Assembly: GCA_028876585.1 (NCBI GenBank)
Contig: JAGWRL010000079.1
Coordinates: 1 to 5,617 of the forward strand
DNA length: 5,617 nucleotides
Reading direction: 5' to 3'
Source of the DNA: Pseudomonadota bacterium
GTDB lineage: Bacteria > Pseudomonadota > Alphaproteobacteria > Rhizobiales > Beijerinckiaceae
Below, one piece after another: positions 1 through 5,617 of the stretch; position 1 is the stretch's first letter; each line of letters starts with the position of its first letter. The notes beneath the pieces are model-generated. The model searched no databases and was not told the origin of the DNA. It was given only the letters and a program-made list of their open reading frames with translations. Made by a program: the position numbers and the translations under genes.

Positions 1-3
1 GCC

Positions 4-73
4 GGGCAGGATGGCGGATCAAGATTGCTTGCGAGCTTACGCTCCATCCATCCACGATCTCGTCATCCTGCCC
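4..73. repeat. Inverted repeat with 10-bp arms enclosing a 50-base interior
   Basis: gggcaggatg at 4-13 is the exact reverse complement of catcctgccc at 64-73. The interior contains a smaller gagc-ttac-gctc hairpin and a gattgctt word (23-30) that recurs at 167-174. This looks like a small palindromic intergenic element rather than a gene. It has no coding capacity and no visible target-site duplication, and the left edge may cut it. Confidence 0.45.
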
Positions 74-165
74 CCTACATCCCACACATTGATGGGAAGC
101 GGGAAGCAAGACGTACAATCCATAGTTGGCGGCACAATCAAACAGGCCGGCGATCACGCGGGGTT

Positions 166-194
166 GGATTGCTTCGCTGCGCTCGCAATGACGG
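166..194. repeat. Dispersed intergenic repeat-like sequence
   Basis: This stretch has the form ggattgcttcgc... followed by ...gctcgcaatgacgg, with attgc/gcaat ends in inverted orientation. From memory, near-identical words occur many times between genes in Bradyrhizobium, Rhodopseudomonas and related genomes. Only one full copy is in the window, so its repeat nature is recalled and not shown here. With the two palindromes on either side it fills the region from 1 to 284, in which I see no credible gene or promoter. Confidence 0.5.
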
Positions 195-224
195 TGGATC
201 AAAGCAAACGCAATTTGCACTATG

Positions 225-267
225 GTCGCCGTCCCCTCTCCCCGTAACGGGGAGAGGGGACGGCGAC
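225..267 (-). terminator. Perfect 21-bp palindromic hairpin after the last gene, candidate terminator or REP-like repeat
   Basis: Arms at 225-245 and 247-267 are exact reverse complements around one central base (246). The very GC-rich stem starts 17 bases past the stop codon of the binding-protein gene. Neither strand has a T-run after it, so it does not meet the classical Rho-independent pattern. The ctctcccc/ggggagag core is, from memory, common between genes in Rhizobiales genomes, so it may be a dispersed palindromic repeat that also protects or ends the transcript. The palindrome is certain; the function is inferred. Confidence 0.55.
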
Positions 268-284
268 TCTCAACTCTCACACTA

Positions 285-1397
285 TCAGAAGTCGAACTTG
301 CCGATGTTGTCCTTGTCGAACACGTAAGGCGCGCCGAGCAGGATCTCACTGCCGTTGACCACCTGCAACTTGCCGAGCTTGCCCGCCTCGACTTCCGTCG
401 CGCCGGGCTTCAGCTTGCCGTCAACCACGGCGCGCATGACCTCCATCGCGGCGTAGCCGAGATCGACCGGGTTCCACAGCACCACCGATTTGACGCAGCC
501 CGAATTGACATAGGGCTTCATCGCGTTCGGCGTCGCCAGCCCGACCACCGCCACCTTGCCGCACAGCTTCGCCTTGGTCACCGCCTCGGCCGAAGCCGGG
601 GTCGCCACCGAAGTCATGCCGAACAGGCCCTTGAGCTTGTCGCCGTGCTTGTTGATGAGGGTGGTCGCCTGATTGAACGAGAGGACGTTGTCCTCCTGCG
701 CCTCGACCGTCTCCAACCACTTCATCTTCGGGTGGCACTTGTCGGCGTAGGCGTGCATCTCGGCGATCCAGCGCGCCTGATTGGGCGTGGTGAAGGTCGA
801 GGTGACGATGGCGAAGCCGCCGTCCTCGCCGATCTCCTTGGCCATGTTGTCGACCAGCGATTTGGCGATGCCGTTGAACTGCGCCTGATTGACGAACCAT
901 TCGCGCGCGTCCGGGGTCGAATTGGCGTCGTAGCCGATGACGTGAATGCCCTTCGACAACGCCTTCTTCAGCACCGGCGCGATGGCGACGGGATCGTTGG
1001 CGGCGAAGAGAATGCCGTTGACGCCGCGGGTGATGTAATTGTCGATGAACTTGATCTGCTCGTCGATCTTGGCTTCCGTCGGGCCGTCGGTCGAGGCTTT
1101 GACGTTGCCGAGCTCCTTCGCCGCGTCCTGAATGCCTTTGCTGGTTGCGTTGAAATAGCCGATGCCGATCAGTTTCGGCACGTCGACGACGGTGATCTCC
1201 TTGCCGGCGAGGTTGGGCGCGTTGGTCGCCTGCCCGCCGTCATAGGGTTTGGCGGCGGCGGCCGGATTGGCGCCCGCGCCGCAGGCGAGCGGGTTGGTGG
1301 CCAGATCGTCGCCGCCGTCCCATTGCGCCGCGCGTCCCGGCGCGCTCGCCAGGGCCAGAGCCGCCAGCGCCGCGCCCGTCAACAGAAGCTTCTTCAT
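285..1397 (-). CDS. rhaS: Periplasmic sugar-binding protein of the ABC importer, RhaS/LsrB-like
   Basis: This protein would bind the substrate in the periplasm and deliver it to the permeases. It has 370 residues. Residues 1-23 form a Sec signal peptide (MKK, a hydrophobic Ala/Leu core, cleavage probably after GRA); there is no lipobox. The type 1 periplasmic-binding fold begins near residue 67 with ITVVDVPKLIGIGYF, continues through GPTEAKIDEQI, FAANDPVAIAPVLKKAL, IGYDAN and WNPVDLGYAAME, and ends DNIGKFDF. The PKLIGIG start and NIGKFDF end recall the autoinducer-2 receptor LsrB, while NPVDLGY and the EAGKLGKLQV stretch recall rhizobial RhaS. About 43 residues (24-66), rich in Ala, Gly and Asn and including Cys39, lie between signal peptide and fold; other cysteines are 221, 279 and 301, so disulphides are possible. 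It is the last gene of the operon, 51 bases after the permease, with its own strong ribosome binding site. The symbol is tentative; the role as binding protein is firm. Confidence 0.9.
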   Translation of the reverse strand: MKKLLLTGAALAALALASAPGRAAQWDGGDDLATNPLACGAGANPAAAAKPYDGGQATNAPNLAGKEITVVDVPKLIGIGYFNATSKGIQDAAKELGNVKASTDGPTEAKIDEQIKFIDNYITRGVNGILFAANDPVAIAPVLKKALSKGIHVIGYDANSTPDAREWFVNQAQFNGIAKSLVDNMAKEIGEDGGFAIVTSTFTTPNQARWIAEMHAYADKCHPKMKWLETVEAQEDNVLSFNQATTLINKHGDKLKGLFGMTSVATPASAEAVTKAKLCGKVAVVGLATPNAMKPYVNSGCVKSVVLWNPVDLGYAAMEVMRAVVDGKLKPGATEVEAGKLGKLQVVNGSEILLGAPYVFDKDNIGKFDF

Positions 1398-1401
1398 CGC
1401 A

Positions 1402-1409
1402 TCCTCCCT
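1402..1409 (-). promoter_or_regulatory. Strong ribosome binding site of the binding-protein gene
   Basis: The coding strand reads AGGGAGGA, with its GGAGG core 5 bases before the ATG at 1397. It is the only gene of the set not translationally coupled by overlap, and it has the best Shine-Dalgarno match. This fits the need for binding protein in excess of the membrane complex. Confidence 0.8.
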
Positions 1410-1412
1410 GTC

Positions 1413-1427
1413 CCGCTCTTTGAGCGG
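1413..1427 (-). other. Small hairpin just upstream of the binding-protein ribosome binding site
   Basis: A perfect 6-bp stem (ccgctc/gagcgg) encloses a 3-base loop, lying 3 bases upstream of the Shine-Dalgarno sequence on the transcript. There is no following U-tract, so it is not a standard terminator. It could shield the 5' end of a processed binding-protein mRNA. The structure is seen directly; any role is inferred. Confidence 0.5.
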
Positions 1428-1439
1428 AGGTTAACCCTT

Positions 1440-1466
1440 GAACGCCGCTCACTCGCGGCGGCGTTC
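1440..1466 (-). other. Hairpin over the permease stop codon, possible mRNA processing or attenuation element
   Basis: A perfect 9-bp inverted repeat (gaacgccgc at 1440-1448 and gcggcgttc at 1458-1466) encloses a 9-base loop holding the TGA of the second permease gene. It stands at the border between the membrane-complex genes and the binding-protein gene, where many sugar importers have a stabilising or partly terminating structure. No U-run follows, so full termination is unlikely. Confidence 0.5.
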
Positions 1467-2387
1467 GAGGGAACTCGCAATCAGCACCGAGGCGATCAGG
1501 ACCACGCCGATCACCATGATCGTCGCGTCGCCCTTGACCCCCGTCAGCGCCAGACCATTCTTCAACAACTGGATCATGACGAGCCCGATCACCGTGCCCC
1601 AGACCGTGCCCGAGCCGCCGAAAATGCTGGCGCCGCCAAGCACCACCGCCGCCACGACGTCGAGTTCGTAGCCGAGCCCCATGTCCGAGCGCGTCGTCGT
1701 CACCCGCGACACCAGCACGAAGGCGGAGACCCCCGACATCAACCCCGACAAGGTGTAGACGATCAGCTTGGTCCGGTCGACCGGCAGCGCCGAAAAGCGC
1801 GCCGCCGTCTCGTTCGCCCCGATGGCGTAGAGCGTGCGGCCGAACGCGGTGCGGTCGAGCGCGACGCCGAACAGCACGATCGCGACGCCCAAGATCCAGA
1901 GCTGCGCCGGCACGCCGAGCCATTCGCCCTGACCCAGCGTATAGAACCAATCGGGATAGCCGCGCACCGAGCGCGCCTTGCTGATCCCCTCCGCCAGCCC
2001 GCGATAGAAAGCGAGCGAAGCGATGGTGACGATCAGCGGCGGCGCCTTCAGCCGCGTGATGACGAGGCCGTTGAGAAAGCCCGCCAGCGCGCCGACGCAA
2101 AGGGAAAACGCGATCGCCAGCGGCAACGGCAGGCCGAACGTCTTCCAGCCATAGCCGAGCAGGATCGCGCACAGCCCGACGATGGCGCCGACCGAGAGAT
2201 CGATGCCGCCGGTGATGATGACGAAAGTCATCGGCAGCGCGATCAGGCCGATCTCCGTCATCAACCGGCCCTGATTGAGCAGGTTGTCGAGCGTCAGGAA
2301 CTGATCGTTGGCGCGGCCGAGCCCGATCAGCGCGACGATGAGGATCGCCAGCAGGATCACTTCGTGGCGGGCGAGCAGGCGGCGCAT
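1449..2387 (-). CDS. rhaQ: Sugar ABC importer inner-membrane permease, RbsC/LsrD family, RhaQ-like
   Basis: This is the second permease subunit, presumably pairing with the upstream one as a heterodimer, as in the Rha and Lsr importers. It has 312 residues. Visible family motifs are LTLDNLLNQ (31-39), TGGIDLSVG (59-67), the cytoplasmic coupling loop GRTLYAIGANETAARFSAL (173-191) and AAVVLGGASIFGGSGTVWG (226-244), among about eight to ten hydrophobic stretches. The frame stays open upstream to an ATG at 2921, but that extension lies out of frame inside the preceding permease and carries no family sequence. The ATG at 2387 is the right start: it begins the protein exactly as the family does, gives the TGATG overlap, and has GGGAG (2397-2401) 9 bases upstream. 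The stop codon sits in the loop of a hairpin (1440-1466). Function as a CUT2 permease is firm; substrate is inferred. Confidence 0.9.
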   Translation of the reverse strand: MRRLLARHEVILLAILIVALIGLGRANDQFLTLDNLLNQGRLMTEIGLIALPMTFVIITGGIDLSVGAIVGLCAILLGYGWKTFGLPLPLAIAFSLCVGALAGFLNGLVITRLKAPPLIVTIASLAFYRGLAEGISKARSVRGYPDWFYTLGQGEWLGVPAQLWILGVAIVLFGVALDRTAFGRTLYAIGANETAARFSALPVDRTKLIVYTLSGLMSGVSAFVLVSRVTTTRSDMGLGYELDVVAAVVLGGASIFGGSGTVWGTVIGLVMIQLLKNGLALTGVKGDATIMVIGVVLIASVLIASSLERRRE

Positions 2388-3369
2388 CAGGCGGCGCTCC
2401 CGAGACGGCGGCGACGGCGCAGGATGTCGGCGACCACCGTCGCCAGGATCAGCGCGCCCTGCACCGCGTGGGTCCAGTAGGGCGAGACGTTGATGAACAC
2501 CAGCGCGCTGGTGATCTCGGCGATCAGGATCGCCGCCAGCGTCGCGCCGATCACGGTGCCGACGCCGCCGAGGATGCTGACCCCGCCCACCACCGCCGCC
2601 GTGATCACCGTCAGCTCCAGATTGGGCGGCGCGGTCGACTGGATCACCCGCAATTGCGTGGCGAAGATCAGCGCCGCGACGCCGGCGAAAAACCCGTGCA
2701 GCGCGAACACGCCGACCACCACCCGGCGCGGCGACACGCCGCTGAGCCGCGCCGCCTCCGCATTGCCGCCCGTGGCGTAGATCGCCCGGCCGCCGGGCCA
2801 GAACCGCATCCAGCCCGCCGCCAGCAGCGTCGCCACCACCATGATCGCCACCGGCATCGGGATCATGCCAAAAAGTTCGATGTCGGCGAGATGGAAATTG
2901 TCGGGCAGGTCGGTGATCCACTTGCCCCCGGTCACGCTGATCAGCCCGCCCTTGAGGATCGACAACATGCCGAGCGTGACGACGATGGCGGGGATGCCGA
3001 GATAGGCCACCACCGCGCCCTGCAACGCCATCACTCCCATGCCGATGATGAGCGGCGCCGCCCAGGCGAGCGCGATGGGGAAGCCCTTGACCGCCAACGT
3101 GCCGGAGACGGTCGCCAGCACGCCGATCAGCGCGCCGACGGAAATGTCGATATTGCCGGAGATGATCACCATCGACATGCCGATGGCGGCGACCGCGACA
3201 TAGGCGTTGCCGAGCAGGATGTCGGCGAGATTGTTGGTCGAGAGAAAGCGCGGGTTGACCAGACCGACGACGACGGCGAGGCCGATCACCGCCACCGCCA
3301 GCATCGCCTCCTGCGAGGAGAGGCGGCGCAGCAGCGAAGCGCGGCGGCGGACGGGCGGGGCGGTGGCGC

Positions 3370-3373
<4 letters not shown>
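2387..3373 (-). CDS. rhaP: Sugar ABC importer inner-membrane permease, RbsC/LsrC family, RhaP-like
   Basis: This is one of two permease subunits that would form the inner-membrane channel of the importer. It has 328 residues, typical for the family. The N-terminus is short, basic and cytoplasmic (residues 1-20), followed by about eight to ten hydrophobic segments. Family motifs are SGNIDISVG (72-80), the ATPase-contacting loop GRAIYATGGNAEAARLSGV (185-203) and VVGGVSILGGVGTVIGA (241-257). It ends in an Arg-rich tail (RRRRR). The GTG start at 3373 overlaps the ATPase stop (GTGA, 4 bases) and has GGAG at 3382-3385, 8 bases upstream. Its TGA shares one base with the ATG of the next permease (TGATG). 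The tight overlaps imply translational coupling and balanced subunit amounts. Family membership is certain; the rhamnose label rests on the neighbours, and P and Q cannot be told apart from sequence alone, only by gene order. Confidence 0.9.
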
Positions 3374-4877
<1,504 letters not shown>

Positions 4878-4881
<4 letters not shown>

Positions 4882-5617
4882 GAGGCCGCCTCCGGCTCGA
4901 CGATCACGGTCTCCACGCCGGCGTCCTTGAGCATCTGCAATCCCTGCTTGGGCGCGCCCGCATCGGTGATCAGCGTCTGCACGCGCGACAGCGGGCAGAC
5001 GACGAGGCTGCCCTTGACCTGGAACTTCGAGGAATCGGCCAGCACCACCAACCGGTCGGCGCGTTTCAGCAGTTTGGCCTCGGCGCGCGCGATCAGCGGA
5101 TCGCCCTCGATCAACCCGTGCGGGCTGATCGAGATCGCGCTCATGAACATCCATTTGGCGGCGTAATGCTGGATCGCGTCGTCGTCGAATGGCGCGACGA
5201 TCAGTTTCTGGTCGCGATAGACTTCGCCGCCGGGCAGAGCGACGCGGTTTTCCGTCTCGTGGATCAGGAATTCGGCGAGCGGGTAGGAGTTGGTCAGGAT
5301 TTTCAGATGCGCGCCGCGCAGGAACTGCGACATCTGATAGGTCGTCGTGCCGCCGTTGACGATCACCACGTCGCCGTCCTCGCACATCGCCACGGCGCGG
5401 CGCGCAATCGCCCGCTTGGCGGGGAGATTGACGGCGAGCGAATTGTCGAACGAGCGCGAGCCTTGCGCGCGCGGCGCCGGGGCGAAGGCGGCGCCGATCG
5501 CCTGCAGGCCGCCATGCACGCGCTCGGCGATCCCGGCGTCCGCCAGCCGCCCGGCGTCGCGGCGGGCGGACGCGGCCGAGGCGCCGGTCGCCGCCATCAG
5601 ATCGGCGATCGACAGGA
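4878..5617 (-). CDS. rhaR: DeoR/GlpR-family sugar-responsive repressor, RhaR-like (5' end outside window)
   Basis: This is probably the transcriptional repressor of the sugar-uptake operon that follows it. The open frame runs to the right edge, so the first ATG (5597) is internal: in-frame residues LSIADL precede it and fit the middle of a DeoR helix-turn-helix. About 20 N-terminal residues are probably missing. The visible fragment (245 residues) shows the end of the winged helix-turn-helix, with ARRD and RVHGG, then a DeoR effector domain with NLPAKRAIA, CEDGD, NGGTTT (phosphosugar-loop region), LPGGEVYRDQ and ADSSKF. The NGGTTT and PGG-YR-Q-LI-PFD-DAI pattern matches, from memory, the rhizobial rhamnose repressor RhaR; this is the main reason for naming rhamnose. 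The recognition helix reads SAASARRDA where the family usually has a TIRRDL-like sequence, a mild divergence. Its TGA overlaps the GTG of the ATPase gene (GTGA), so the two are co-transcribed. The DeoR assignment is firm; the ligand is inferred. Confidence 0.85.

Noticed and set aside
11..327. Two short plus-strand open frames in the left flank
   Set aside because: They run through the palindromes and repeat-like sequence, with products like DCFAALAMT that are typical translations of the intergenic repeat, and they lack a ribosome binding site or domain.
222..2480. Very long plus-strand open frame (752 codons) opposite the binding-protein and permease genes
   Set aside because: It is the mirror frame of GC-rich minus-strand genes; the product is Arg/His/Asp-rich with no domain, and the minus strand has clear family motifs throughout.
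2388..2921. N-terminal extension of the second permease to an upstream ATG at 2921
   Set aside because: The extra 178 codons overlap the first permease out of frame and look like noise; the start at 2387 fits family length, Shine-Dalgarno spacing and the TGATG junction.

Overview
The window looks like chromosomal DNA from a GC-rich alphaproteobacterium, most likely of the order Hyphomicrobiales (rhizobia, Rhodopseudomonas, Methylocystis or Beijerinckiaceae type). The protein sequences resemble the rhizobial rhamnose regulator and transporter, and the left flank carries short palindromic repeats of a kind common in those genomes. The assignment is from recall of families, not from a search.

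All real genes are on the minus strand, so transcription runs from right to left. From the right edge the order is: a DeoR/GlpR-type repressor resembling RhaR, whose 5' end lies outside the window (4878-5617); a two-domain sugar ABC ATPase resembling RhaT (3370-4881); two RbsC/LsrC-type membrane permeases resembling RhaP (2387-3373) and RhaQ (1449-2387); and a periplasmic sugar-binding protein resembling both RhaS and LsrB (285-1397). The first four genes overlap by 4, 4 and 1 bases. The binding-protein gene is set apart by 51 bases holding two hairpins and a strong Shine-Dalgarno sequence. No promoter is visible; it should lie beyond the right edge, upstream of the regulator.

Together these genes would form a complete carbohydrate uptake (CUT2) importer under a sugar-responsive repressor, with L-rhamnose as the best substrate guess. 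Autoinducer-2 or another sugar cannot be excluded. The main anomaly is an in-frame amber codon (TAG, 4354-4356) at codon 176 of the ATPase, just after the first Walker B and D-loop. The rest of the reading frame is intact, so this is a recent nonsense mutation, a sequencing error, or less likely a read-through site. If real, it should disable the importer.

The left 284 bases hold no credible gene. They contain a 10-bp inverted repeat (4-13/64-73), a dispersed-repeat-like stretch (166-194) and a perfect 21-bp inverted repeat (225-267) just after the last gene, which may end transcription. I see no undescribed system here: the content is an ordinary sugar-importer operon with one broken or misread gene.
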